From NCBI RefSeq assembly GCF_011009555.1, contig NZ_QXHD01000004.1:4930854-4994853 (forward strand): a DNA stretch of 64,000 nt, in the 5' to 3' direction. Numbering within the stretch: the first letter of the stretch is position 1; each line of letters begins with the position of its first letter. The notes below the pieces were generated by a model. It was not told the DNA's origin. It made no database searches and saw only the letters and a program-made list of their open reading frames with translations. The translations under genes were made by a program, and so were the position numbers. This stretch comes from Adonisia turfae CCMR0081 (lineage in GTDB: Bacteria > Cyanobacteriota > Cyanobacteriia > Phormidesmidales > Phormidesmidaceae). Below, piece by piece: positions 18,399-27,910 of this stretch.

Positions 18399-20031
18399 GA
18401 CCGGTACATTCCAATAAATATTTAGGTGGCGTCATGATTTTCTACTGTGCAGAAGACTATGGCTGCCAGATGGATTTTTCATATATCTTGAGAGAAAAAC
18501 ACAAGCAAATGAGTTTTCTGGAGCAAGACATGAAAGCATCAGATCGTTTTGATGCTCGTTTCAGATATAAACAATATTTTCAGAGCTAGCTCGCAGAACA
18601 CTTGGGTGTTTGAGCAAAAACTGATGCCAGTAGGCTTTGAATATGATTGTTTTCATACTCAACATACTAGAAGTTTTTGCGGACAGTCGAGAGGGGTGAG
18701 ACCCTCCTGTCGGTAATATCAAAGAGAATTAATGGGTTGTGCTTTATGGGTTATCCATAAAAACTCGTAGGAACTTCATTGAAACACTGATTATGGTTGA
18801 TATATTGATTATGGTTAGACGTATGTTTACTCAAAGTAACAACAAAATTTGCTAGTAAAAATCAGTGAATTAAAGGTTTACTTTGTCCACAGCAAACAAA
18901 AAAAAGGTGCCAATCGGTCATCATTAATTTATATCGGCCAGTCGGCGGATATTTTTGAATAAGACTCCGTAAGACTATGCAAGACTCCGTTTGGGTGTTT
19001 CGGTGATGACCGATGTAAACCTTTGTTTAATAGGGGTTCTACTGATCTGTCTGAATGAAGTCTAAAAATATATAGCGTTTTTAATATCATTAACGATGGT
19101 GTCACTGCTCATGTCTCACGCACTGACACTATCAAAATCTGTTGATATCAGGGTTAGAAATGTCTATATATTGATTTGCTTGAGCTATAACCTGTGGTGT
19201 AATTATCTTTGATTACAAAGAAAAAATCTAAGGTTGTGAATCTGCCCAATATGAAGAGTCTAGATAGAATCGCGTAGAGTTTGGGGGTTTATCTATCAGT
19301 AGTAATGATACTTAGGAGTTTTTATACTCAGCAATTTAAGGAGATCTACTAAACTGGTTGTTTGTGCTTTAGCTATTTTGAAAAAATATAGCGTTTCTCT
19401 ATCTGATAGAGCACGGACTTAAGGCTGAAAAGCTTGCTAATAAAGGATTCTAATGTTCTTTGTTTGCGTGGGAACGTTGTCAAAAGTACTCTCGATGGAG
19501 TCTTTATAGGTATAAGCCTTAGCCTAGTTGAGCGATATCAGAACTTAGAAAGATCTTCCTGCAAAGCGTTGCCTTGCCTTTTACTATGGATCAGCAAAAT
19601 AGCTTAATTCACAATTATAAGGAACAAACTAATGCACCTCAAAATCTAAAGGAACAGCATCAATGAATATGATGAGATTTTGGGGGAAGAACAGTGCAGA
19701 ATAAGAGAGGGGTCTTGTTTGCTGAATGCTAGCTTGTCAATGGGCGAGACCTTTAATAAGCGCTTGTGTGACTATGCTAAACCGTTGATTTCCCATGAAT
19801 GTTAAGGTTTGCATTTCAATATTGTTCAACTCTAGGAACTTTGCGTGCCTGCATCCTTCAAGGATAAATAATGGGTGGTTTTGAGAATTATTTATCTTAA
19901 CAGTTAAAGTCTCGAAAAGTATTAACTCAAACTATTGAAATTGGTCTTAGGGGCTTAACTTAAGCATCAGGGTGCTGCTGAACTACCTTAATCGAAAACT
20001 CAATTCATAGGTTTATTTAGGATAGTTTCAT
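18399..20031. other. 1.6 kb AT-rich region without genes, with nested inverted repeats
   Basis: No frame with recognisable protein on either strand. It contains a hairpin near 18682-18714, the nested inverted-repeat structure at 18872-19024, and a repeated AAAATATAGCGTTT-like word (near 19068 and 19384). It could be decayed DNA, a long regulatory region of the caspase gene, or hold non-coding RNA. Confidence 0.5.
18872..19024. repeat. Nested inverted repeats
   Basis: Outer arms AAAGGTTTAC (18872-18881) and GTAAACCTTT (19015-19024) are perfect. Inner arms ATCGGTCATCA (18913-18923) and TGATGACCGAT (19004-19014) are also perfect. On the right the two arms are contiguous; on the left they are split by 31 nt. 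The loop has two copies of AAGACTCCGT. Could be a structured RNA or a small mobile-element relic. Confidence 0.6.
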
Positions 20032-20328
20032 ATGTCACAAGAGATTCTGGAGGCTGCTATAGATGCGGTTAGGGTCGGACAGTTTCAAGCAGGTATTAGT
20101 GGCTTGAGGCATGTTGCGTCTCAAGTGCGTCCACCGGATAAGCTATATTATTCGGCAAATATTTGGTTGGTCAGAGCCTATAAAGAGAGTGGTCAACTGC
20201 CACAGGCCATTAAACTCTGCCGTCAGTTGGCGACGAGTTCTCATCCCAGAGTTCAAGTTTGGGCTCAGCAGGCTTTGCCGGTTTTGCGACAACCGTCAAA
20301 CATTTCTAGTCGTCTAGATATTTTCTAG
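20032..20328 (+). CDS. Small TPR-like protein
   Basis: 98 residues that look like two helix pairs of a tetratricopeptide fold: AAIDAVRVGQFQAGISGLRHV, then IWLVRAYKESGQLPQAIKLCRQLATSSHPRVQVWAQQALP. The second unit, ending in HPxVQxWAQQ, is common in small cyanobacterial proteins that I know only as hypothetical. No signal peptide or membrane segment. Likely a protein-binding adaptor; partner unknown. It is followed on the same strand by the SbcC-like gene 163 bp downstream. Confidence 0.75.
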   Translation: MSQEILEAAIDAVRVGQFQAGISGLRHVASQVRPPDKLYYSANIWLVRAYKESGQLPQAIKLCRQLATSSHPRVQVWAQQALPVLRQPSNISSRLDIF

Positions 20329-20490
20329 AAACTCTAAAGAAATTGGCAATCCTTAACTCGAATCTTTGATTTAATATCTCTATTGCGGCTATGCCATGCT
20401 AGAAAACGTCGTGGCAATCGCTGTCCAGGTAAACTAGGCTAGCGCATGCATACTTTAGAAGATCGTTTAGGGATGTAATCAGGGGTTGCC

Positions 20491-23253
20491 ATGTATCTGC
20501 TGTCGGTTACCCTTACTAATTTTAAGACTCATCGCGATCGCAACTTTGAGTTCCAGCTAGGGACCAATGCCATCTGTGGGGTCAACGGTGCGGGTAAGAC
20601 TAGTATTTTAGAAGCGATTGCTTGGACCCTATTTAACTATCGAGGGAACTATAAGCAAGAGGACTTGATTCGGAATGGCAGTGGTAGTGCGCAGGTTAGA
20701 GTCGCGTTTGTTTCTGGCCATGATGGCCGTACCTACGAAGTAGAGCGTTGTACTAGCCGAGGCTATACCCTATACGATCCCCAGCTTGGGGAACGCTTAA
20801 ATTATAGTCGCATTAAAGATGAGGTAGAACCCTGGCTCAAGCAGCATTTAGGCGTACCGATCGGAACAGAGTTGGGGCAACTTTTTGCTAATACGGTTGG
20901 GGTCCCCCAAGGGACTTTTACCGCTGATTTTTTGCTGAGTACTGAGAAGCGTAAACCTATTTTTGATAATGTTCTCAAGGTAGAGGAATACCGCCGGGTT
21001 CATAAAGATTCTAACGCTCTGCGGCGGTATGCTGAGGCTCAAGTAGATTTGCTTAAACATCAGCTACAACAGTATGAGGAGCAACTCCAGTCTTTGGATA
21101 CGCTACAGACTCGCTATGATGGTGTTGCCGAAGAGATTGCTCTTGATGAGCAACAGCTGGTTAATTTACAGCAGGATCTGACGAAACTCCAGGCAAAGAA
21201 AGAGGCCTTAACTAGGCAAGCTCAAAAAGTGCAGACTTTACAGCAACAGCAACAGCAACTAGTGTTGCAGCTAGAGGCAAAGCAGCAAGCCCAGCAAGTG
21301 ATGGAGCAGGCTCAGCTAAGAGCACAACAGGCAACAGAACTATGTCAAGCCCATGCTGAAGCTTATCGATGTTATCTGGCGGTAGAAAATATTCTTAAGA
21401 CGTTAACCCAGAGAAATAAGCAGTATCAGCAATTATTACAGCAACAGCAGTCCCAACAACGTAGCTTAGATCAGCAAGCAGCTACCATGGCAGGACTTAA
21501 AGTGAAACTGGAACAACGTAGTCAGCTTCAAACTCAGGCAGCTAATGTAGCCCAACCATGTCAGCAACAAGATGAGCTAGAGGCTGAACGCCAGGGGGTG
21601 ATTCAGCAACAACAAGTTTTGGGTAAGTTGCAGCTGCGTTGTCACAGTTTGAAAGAGCGTTTGTCTAGAAACCAGCGGGATGTTCAACAGGTGCAATATG
21701 AACGTAAGGCTCTTGATGCACTACAAGACAGTGTAGAGACAATTTCTAGTTTGGAGCAACAGCAACAACGTTGGCAGCAACAGCTGAGCCGAGTTGAGGC
21801 CGCTCAACAGTTTGAAGCAGAGCTTCAACAACTGGTTGTTACCCATCGTTCTCAAGCTATAGACTATGGTCAACAAACGATGGCTGCCTTGGCGTCCTTA
21901 GAACAGTTGCAACAAAGTTTACCCCTGCTGTCTAATGATGTATTTGAGCAGTTAGAAGCTGCGATCTCAACTGGACAATCTCTTAGTCAGACTACTCTGT
22001 CAACCCTAGAGAATATTCTCAATGATCTCTCGGGACAAGTGGACACTGAACAGCTGACTCGTAAATTAATGTCTGTACAGACACAGTTAAACAAAGCTTA
22101 TGGCCATAAAGCGCAGCTGAGTCATCGCCCACGTCTACAACAAAAATATGCAGAACTGCTCGAGCAACAAAGCCAACTTCAAAACGATATTCTCCAGCTT
22201 GAACAACAGCTGACACAAACGGAGCAGCTTGAGCAGCAGTTAAGTGAGATAGATAAAACTTTGGATGCTCTCGGTGATCCGAAAGGACGGCGGCGGCTTT
22301 TACAAGAACAGCTTCAGGCAATGGAAAATGTTGAGGCTGACTATGGGCGTCTCACCGCCCAGCATCAAATTTGGGAAAAGCAGCTTGCTGAACTGACTAC
22401 TCAGCTTTCTGACTTTACTGACCTCGATCAAGAAATTGCCCAGCAGCAGCAGTTGCGCCAGGAGTATCAACCGGGCTATCTGATCTATATTCAAAATGAA
22501 AAAGATGCCCAATTGTTAGAACAGCGGACCGCTGATGTAGCAGCCACTCATCAGTTGGTTGTGGAATTAAGCCAGCACCGTGAACGTCTTGTTGATCAGC
22601 TGAGTCGTCTCTTGGATGAGTTAGACCCAGCAACATTACAACTGGTAGACCAACGGTATGGGGAGGTGAAGTCTCAGTGCGATCGCATCACGGGCAGTCT
22701 GCCTCAGCAACGCAAGCTCCAGGCTGAACTGACCGATCAACTTGAGAGTTTGCAAAAAGTAAAAGAAAAGCGAGATCAGACTCAGCTCGACCTGAAACAA
22801 AAGGAGCGTACCAAACGCTTTATTAACTTCGCTCGAAAAGCATATAAAGAAGCCGGACCCCGCATCACTGAACGTTATGTAAAGGGCATCTCCCAGGAGG
22901 CAGATCGGCTATTTCGCGATCTGCTCAATCGACCCAACGTCTCATTAGAATGGACACGGGACTATGAAATTGTGGTTCAGGAAGGTAGCAATACGCGTCG
23001 GTTTATTAATCTGTCTGGTGGAGAGCAAATGTGTGCCGCTCTCGCTGTGCGTTTAGCCTTGCTAAAGGTCCTTGCTGATATTGATATTGCCTTTTTTGAT
23101 GAACCGACTACTAATATGGATCGCTCCCGACGTGAGAGCCTGGCTGAGGCGATTGCGCGGTTGAAGGCATTCAAGCAGTTATTCGTGATCAGCCATGACG
23201 ATACCTTTGAAAAGGTAACCGAGAATGTCATTGTTGTTGAACGAGAAGATTAG
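20491..23253 (+). CDS. Rad50/SbcC-like SMC-family ATPase
   Basis: 920 residues. N-terminal ATPase half: FKTHRDRNFEFQLGTN, Walker A GVNGAGKTSILEAIAWTLF near residue 32. A Gln-rich coiled coil runs from about 180 to 750. C-terminal half: signature LSGGEQMCAALAVRLALLK near 835 and Walker B IAFFDEPTTNMD near 870, with the H-loop VISHDD. This is a DNA double-strand-break repair type ATPase. No CxxC zinc hook is visible in the coiled coil, where only isolated Cys occur, and the SbcD/Mre11 nuclease partner is not adjacent. Assignment as sbcC is therefore not certain. Confidence 0.85.
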   Translation: MYLLSVTLTNFKTHRDRNFEFQLGTNAICGVNGAGKTSILEAIAWTLFNYRGNYKQEDLIRNGSGSAQVRVAFVSGHDGRTYEVERCTSRGYTLYDPQLGERLNYSRIKDEVEPWLKQHLGVPIGTELGQLFANTVGVPQGTFTADFLLSTEKRKPIFDNVLKVEEYRRVHKDSNALRRYAEAQVDLLKHQLQQYEEQLQSLDTLQTRYDGVAEEIALDEQQLVNLQQDLTKLQAKKEALTRQAQKVQTLQQQQQQLVLQLEAKQQAQQVMEQAQLRAQQATELCQAHAEAYRCYLAVENILKTLTQRNKQYQQLLQQQQSQQRSLDQQAATMAGLKVKLEQRSQLQTQAANVAQPCQQQDELEAERQGVIQQQQVLGKLQLRCHSLKERLSRNQRDVQQVQYERKALDALQDSVETISSLEQQQQRWQQQLSRVEAAQQFEAELQQLVVTHRSQAIDYGQQTMAALASLEQLQQSLPLLSNDVFEQLEAAISTGQSLSQTTLSTLENILNDLSGQVDTEQLTRKLMSVQTQLNKAYGHKAQLSHRPRLQQKYAELLEQQSQLQNDILQLEQQLTQTEQLEQQLSEIDKTLDALGDPKGRRRLLQEQLQAMENVEADYGRLTAQHQIWEKQLAELTTQLSDFTDLDQEIAQQQQLRQEYQPGYLIYIQNEKDAQLLEQRTADVAATHQLVVELSQHRERLVDQLSRLLDELDPATLQLVDQRYGEVKSQCDRITGSLPQQRKLQAELTDQLESLQKVKEKRDQTQLDLKQKERTKRFINFARKAYKEAGPRITERYVKGISQEADRLFRDLLNRPNVSLEWTRDYEIVVQEGSNTRRFINLSGGEQMCAALAVRLALLKVLADIDIAFFDEPTTNMDRSRRESLAEAIARLKAFKQLFVISHDDTFEKVTENVIVVERED

Positions 23254-23896
23254 CCCGAACGGTTGGTCAAACGTTTTACCACGGTGTCTTTAAGGGTTGA
23301 GGGGAGGGGCAGCCACTCAACCAAGATAACCCAAAGGTTTCCCATGCCAACCCTCCATATCTAGGATCTAGATCTAAGGCCGGGTTCCAATCACTGCTCC
23401 CTAGATATAAGCTTTTATCAATCTAATTCATTGATTTATTAAGCATTCCGAAAGGTAGAGCTGCAAGGGCAATTTGCCTGAATATCAGCATTTAAGCAAC
23501 GTGAGATTTTACTGGACTTGATGTGTAATCAGTGGGTGAAAACAGCAAATGAAAACCTCTGTATTGCCTTGCATGTAAATCTTCCACAGGAATTTTATCC
23601 AAAAGGTAAATCCGTCTTGGATTTGTAGGCTTATAAGTTAAGCTTTTCACTCCAATTCAAATTAATAAACGAAACAAATAGTGGAGTCATTTCAATTTAT
23701 TGGTAGACTTTAATCAATGAAAATTAGGAGTTTCATTTATCAGAGTCAATTCTCCCTTGGTAGCCTAACCATTGAGTCTGATTTTCTGAGGCAGTGCAAA
23801 CAATAGCTTTCTTTGGGAGGCATCAGGCAAGCTTGCTGATTTCAGAACCAATGGTAGGCAACTGGTAGTCTTGGTTGGACTAATAGGTGCTTCAAA
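23254..23896. other. Intergenic region upstream of bicA
   Basis: 643 bp without a recognisable gene. It must carry the bicA promoter. I see no strong hairpin or operator with confidence. Confidence 0.35.
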
Positions 23897-25588
23897 ATGC
23901 AAATTACAAATAAGATACATTTCCGAAATTTACGCGGTGACCTCTTTGGGGGTGTCACCGCTGCTGTGATTGCGTTACCCATGGCCCTAGCCTTTGGTGT
24001 TGCCTCAGGTGCTGGTGCGGCATCAGGTTTATGGGGGGCTGTATTAGTAGGTTTTTTTGCGGCTTTATTTGGTGGTACACCCACGCTGATTTCTGAGCCC
24101 ACTGGCCCTATGACAGTTGTTATGACAGCTGTGATTGCCCATCTAGTGGCTGCTGATCCTGACAACGGTATGGCGATGGCCTTTACCGTCGTCATGATGG
24201 CCGGCGTATTCCAAATTATTTTTGGCGCTTTGCGGCTTGGTAAATATGTCACGATGATGCCTTACACAGTGATATCGGGCTTTATGTCTGGTATCGGCAT
24301 CATTCTGGTGATTTTGCAGCTAGCGCCATTTTTGGGCCAAGCGAGTCCTAGTGGCGGTGTTGTCGGTACGCTACAGGCGATTCCGGAACTGTTAGTCAAT
24401 ATTCAACCGGAAGAGACAATGCTGGCGGCTGTCTCTGTTGCCATTATTTTGTTCATGCCTGCTCGCCTTAAACGGTTGGTCCCCCCTCAACTAGTTGCAT
24501 TAATAGGTGGCACAATTCTCTCATTAGTCTTATTTCCTGACTTAGACATTCGTCGCATTGGCGAGATTCCTATGGGTTTCCCGCAAATGCAGGTGCCTAC
24601 CTTCAGTGCTGATCAGCTGCAACTCATGTTTGTTGATGCAGCTGTGCTTGGTATGTTGGGCTGTATTGATGCACTTTTGACTTCTGTCGTTGCTGATAGT
24701 CTTACTCGGACTGACCACAACTCTAATAAGGAATTGATTGGTCAAGGTATCGGGAACCTGATGTCGGGACTGTTCGGTGGTATTGCTGGTGCAGGGGCTA
24801 CCATGGGAACCGTTGTGAATATCCAAACGGGTGGTCGTACAGCCCTTTCTGGCTTGACTCGTGCGTTTGTTCTGCTGGTTGTTATTCTGGGGGCTGCTAA
24901 TTTAGCTGCAACAATTCCCCTGGCGGTGCTTGCAGGTATTGCTCTCAAAGTCGGTATTGACATTATTGACTGGGGTTTTCTCAAACGAGCGCATCAAATT
25001 TCTGTCAAAGGTGCGCTGATTATGTATGGCGTTATTCTGCTGACGGTTTTGGTGGACTTGATTGCAGCTGTTGGTATTGGCGTGTTTGTTGCCAATATTC
25101 TCACTATTGATCGCATGAGTCAGCTCCGTTCTGAATCAGTTCGAGCAATTACTGATGCGGATGATGCGATTCGGTTAAATTCTGAGGAAAAACGTTGGTT
25201 AGATGAGGGCAATGGTCGCGTGCTGTTATTCCAGCTCAGTGGCCCTATGATCTTTGGGGTTGCAAAAGCGATTTCCCGAGAACATAACGCCATTGGTGAG
25301 TATGATGCAGTTGTCTTTGATGTAAACGATGTGCCTCATTTAGGCGTTACAGCATCTCTAGCCTTAGAAAGTGCTATCGAAGAAGCTGTTGAAAAGGGTC
25401 GCTCTGTTTATATTGTAGGGGCTGCTGGCCAAACTAAGCGTCGTTTAGCGTCACTGAAGGTTTTTAATCTAATGCCTGCTAACAATCTGTATACAGATCG
25501 TACTGAAGCTTTAAGACAAGCTGTTCTTCAAATCTATCCAACGTCCCCAGAAGTGACTGTGTCTGTGGACGCCTCTTCCAAAACCTGA
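23897..25588 (+). CDS. bicA: SulP-family bicarbonate transporter BicA
   Basis: 563 residues. N-terminal region FRNLRGDLFGGVTAAVIALPMALAFGVASG is characteristic of BicA and related SulP carriers, followed by LISEPTGPMTVVMTA. About 12-14 membrane segments to residue 410, then a cytoplasmic STAS domain (about 430-545; LLFQLSGPMIFGVAKAI, VVFDVNDVPHLGVTASLALE). In cyanobacteria BicA is a Na+-dependent, high-flux HCO3- importer of the CO2-concentrating mechanism. Its neighbours (small membrane protein, NhaS3-like antiporter, mrp operon) fit the need to expel Na+. A sulfate role cannot be excluded from sequence alone, but context favours bicarbonate. Confidence 0.88.
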   Translation: MQITNKIHFRNLRGDLFGGVTAAVIALPMALAFGVASGAGAASGLWGAVLVGFFAALFGGTPTLISEPTGPMTVVMTAVIAHLVAADPDNGMAMAFTVVMMAGVFQIIFGALRLGKYVTMMPYTVISGFMSGIGIILVILQLAPFLGQASPSGGVVGTLQAIPELLVNIQPEETMLAAVSVAIILFMPARLKRLVPPQLVALIGGTILSLVLFPDLDIRRIGEIPMGFPQMQVPTFSADQLQLMFVDAAVLGMLGCIDALLTSVVADSLTRTDHNSNKELIGQGIGNLMSGLFGGIAGAGATMGTVVNIQTGGRTALSGLTRAFVLLVVILGAANLAATIPLAVLAGIALKVGIDIIDWGFLKRAHQISVKGALIMYGVILLTVLVDLIAAVGIGVFVANILTIDRMSQLRSESVRAITDADDAIRLNSEEKRWLDEGNGRVLLFQLSGPMIFGVAKAISREHNAIGEYDAVVFDVNDVPHLGVTASLALESAIEEAVEKGRSVYIVGAAGQTKRRLASLKVFNLMPANNLYTDRTEALRQAVLQIYPTSPEVTVSVDASSKT

Positions 25589-25608
25589 AACCAAATCATA
25601 TAAGGGCT

Positions 25609-25818
25609 ATGCAACCTGTTTTGTGGCTGTTACTTGCTCTCGGCATGACTGCTTTAGGTTACCGCTTACGCCATCGTGATGAAGTTTATGCGCTCGCGCT
25701 CTATATCGTTGCCTTGCTGAGTGGGCTTTGGGGATTTTCCTTAGTGCCTAGTACGGTGCAACTGACAATGGGGGCTATTGCCATTGGTTGGTTACAAATG
25801 AGTAGTCGGCGTAATTAG
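25609..25818 (+). CDS. Small two-helix membrane protein downstream of bicA
   Basis: 69 residues, starting 20 bp after the bicA stop and so probably cotranscribed. Two or three hydrophobic segments: VLWLLLALGMTALGY, LALYIVALLSGLWGF and VQLTMGAIAIGWLQM, with a basic RLRHRDE loop between the first two. No family recognised. The position suggests an accessory or regulatory subunit of BicA or the antiporter that follows. Confidence 0.7.
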   Translation: MQPVLWLLLALGMTALGYRLRHRDEVYALALYIVALLSGLWGFSLVPSTVQLTMGAIAIGWLQMSSRRN

Positions 25819-25848
25819 AGGCTTGTTGTCGGCGAGTAATCCAGCTGT

Positions 25849-25892
25849 GTTGCTGGGTATTGAATTCAAGCTTTTGGTGAATACCCAGCAAC
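25849..25892 (+). terminator. Perfect 13-bp inverted repeat after the bicA pair
   Basis: Arms GTTGCTGGGTATT and AATACCCAGCAAC with an 18-nt loop, between the small membrane gene and the antiporter gene. No clear T-run follows, so it may be an RNA processing or stability hairpin rather than a full terminator. Confidence 0.5.
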
Positions 25893-26002
25893 CAACACCT
25901 TCAACTTACTATTTTTGCTATTTATCTTGGGAGAGTGCATATTTTTCATACTGAATTTAAGACAAAAACACTTTAAAACTATGAAGCAAAGAGGATTTAC
26001 TC

Positions 26003-27415
26003 ATGTTGTTCAATAACGTGTCAGCGTTATCCCTGGATCAGTTGATAGACACGTGGCCATCAACCCCATGGACATTTGCAGAAGTCTTGCCAGCTGAGTT
26101 CAGCCCTTTTATTTTGATGGGTGTGCTGCTGAGTTTGATAACAGTCTATGCCACTAGTAAGATTGGTGGTGAGCTATCAAAGCGCCTTGATTTACCTCCC
26201 GTATTAGGTGAATTAGTAGGGGGTGTTGTTGTTGGTATCTCTGCTCTACATCTGTTGATGTTTCCTGAAAACACCGCAACGATTACAGATTCATTGATTG
26301 CTCAATTAGTGCAATGGATGGGGCATCTGGATGCGGATGCAGCAATGCGTGTCTTTGAGGGGCAGAGTGAAGTAATCTCAGTATTGGCAGAATTAGGTGT
26401 TATCGTTCTGCTATTTGAAATTGGCTTAGAGTCTGACTTACGTGAATTGAGTAAGGTCGGCTTTCAAGCTGCTGTGGTAGCTGTTGTCGGGGTAGTTGTT
26501 CCTTTTACCTTAGGCACCGTAGGCTTGGTATCGATTTTCCATGTTCCTGTTATTCCTGCCATTTTTGCGGGAGCAGCGCTAACTGCGACTAGCATTGGTA
26601 TTACCTCTAAGGTTTTATCGGAGTTAGGCCACTTAAAGTCTAAAGAAGGTCAAATTATTGTTGGAGCTGCTGTCATTGATGATGTTTTAGGCATTATCGT
26701 CTTAGCGGTTGTGGCTAGTTTGGCTAAGACAGGTGAGGTAGATCTGCTAAATGTGGTTTATCTCATCATCAGTGCCAGTGGCTTTTTGCTAGGAGCTATT
26801 CTCCTCGGTAAGTTTTTCAATACAGGATTTGTTGCGATTGCTGATAAGTTGCAAACTCGTGGTGCATTGCTGATCCCTGCGTTTACGTTTGCTTTGGTAA
26901 TGTCTTGTTTTGCTAGCGCTATACATCTAGAAGCCATCTTAGGTGCATTCGCAGCAGGTCTTGTGCTAGATGAAACTGACAAGCGCAAAGAACTCGATCA
27001 GCAAATTATGCCGATTGCCGATATCCTGGTACCAATCTTTTTTGTTACTGTAGGTGCGAAAGCAGACCTGGGAGTTTTGAATCCTATGGTTGCTGAAAAT
27101 CGGGCTGGTTTAATTATTGCCGCTTTCTTAATTGCGGTAGCTGTGGTAGGTAAGTTAGTCACCGGTTGGGCTGTGTTTGGTCAGCCTGGAATTAACCGTA
27201 TGGCCATTGGTGTTGGCATGATTCCTCGTGGTGAAGTGGGTCTTGTCTTTGCTGGAATTGGATCTGCTAGCGGGGTATTGGATCGACCTTTGGAAGCGGC
27301 GATTATCGTGATGGTAATCCTGACCACATTCTTAGCGCCTCCACTACTTCAGCTGACGCTGAAAGGATCTAATGTGGAGATGTCGTCTAGTGACGTGTTG
27401 CCAGCGACAGATTAA
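26003..27415 (+). CDS. CPA2-family Na+/H+ antiporter, NhaS3-like
   Basis: 470 residues, about 12-13 membrane segments. Conserved features: LDLPPVLGELVGGVVVG, LFEIGLESDLREL, ALTATSIGITSKVLSELG, and the paired Asp of the ion site in GAAVIDDVLGIIVLAV near residue 225; MIPRGEVGLVFAGIG near residue 410 is typical of CPA2 proteins. Closest known type is NhaS3 of Synechocystis, a Na+/H+ antiporter of thylakoid membranes. A start with ATG at 26003 has GAGGA upstream. Lies between bicA and mrp, consistent with Na+ extrusion during bicarbonate uptake. Confidence 0.88.
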   Translation: MLFNNVSALSLDQLIDTWPSTPWTFAEVLPAEFSPFILMGVLLSLITVYATSKIGGELSKRLDLPPVLGELVGGVVVGISALHLLMFPENTATITDSLIAQLVQWMGHLDADAAMRVFEGQSEVISVLAELGVIVLLFEIGLESDLRELSKVGFQAAVVAVVGVVVPFTLGTVGLVSIFHVPVIPAIFAGAALTATSIGITSKVLSELGHLKSKEGQIIVGAAVIDDVLGIIVLAVVASLAKTGEVDLLNVVYLIISASGFLLGAILLGKFFNTGFVAIADKLQTRGALLIPAFTFALVMSCFASAIHLEAILGAFAAGLVLDETDKRKELDQQIMPIADILVPIFFVTVGAKADLGVLNPMVAENRAGLIIAAFLIAVAVVGKLVTGWAVFGQPGINRMAIGVGMIPRGEVGLVFAGIGSASGVLDRPLEAAIIVMVILTTFLAPPLLQLTLKGSNVEMSSSDVLPATD

Positions 27416-27453
27416 AGTCGCTAGTCCAATCCTCTGTTGCCGGGGACAGATTA

Positions 27454-27499
27454 AATATCCTGCCACTTCTGTTGTGCTCAATTGAAGTGACAGGATATT
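27454..27499 (+). terminator. 16-bp inverted repeat between antiporter and mrp operon
   Basis: Arms AATATCCTGCCACTTC and GAAGTGACAGGATATT, one mismatch, 14-nt loop. It sits in the 129-bp gap before mrpC and has no T-run. Probably a transcript-end or processing hairpin. Confidence 0.5.
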
Positions 27500-27544
27500 C
27501 CTCATAATCTGAATCAACCAGCTGTTTGTTTGATATTTAAATCA

Positions 27545-27910
27545 ATGATTGCTGTACTCGAAGCCTGTATTTTTGCCACAGTCATGGGTGGTTTCTTTGG
27601 AATTATTTTGAAGAAAAACCTCATGATGAAAATTCTCTCTATGGATGTGATGAGCACTGGTGTCATTTCCTGTTATGTGCTTGTGGCATCGCATCGCGGT
27701 TTGTTTACGCCCATCTTAGGATCTGGGGCTGGGATCGAATTGGGAGCAGACTCTGGGGCCTATGCGGATCCGGTGCCTCAAGCTGTGATTTTGACGGCTA
27801 TTGTGATTGGCTTTTCGATTCAAGCATTGATGCTGGTCGGGGTGATGAAGCTGTCACGGGATAACCCGACTCTGGAGATTTCCGAGATTGAAAAGAGTAA
27901 TACGCCATGA
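27545..27910 (+). CDS. mrpC: Mrp antiporter subunit C (NuoK-like)
   Basis: Start set at the ATG at 27545 (MIAVLEACIFATVM); an in-frame TTG at 27530 is unlikely. 121 residues with three membrane helices, as in NuoK/MrpC: MGGFFGIILKKNLMMKILSMDVM, PQAVILTAIVIGFSIQALML. The PQA(L/V)xLTAIVI motif is diagnostic for MrpC. First gene of an operon in which the stop of each gene overlaps the next start. It forms part of a multisubunit Na+(K+)/H+ antiporter in the plasma membrane. Confidence 0.88.
   Translation: MIAVLEACIFATVMGGFFGIILKKNLMMKILSMDVMSTGVISCYVLVASHRGLFTPILGSGAGIELGADSGAYADPVPQAVILTAIVIGFSIQALMLVGVMKLSRDNPTLEISEIEKSNTP

Noticed and set aside
27399-27455. Short direct repeat (GTTGCCAGCGACAGATTAAA and GTTGCCGGGGACAGATTAAA) at the antiporter gene end.
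   Set aside because: Only 20 bp with two mismatches, most simply a local duplication; no functional reading.
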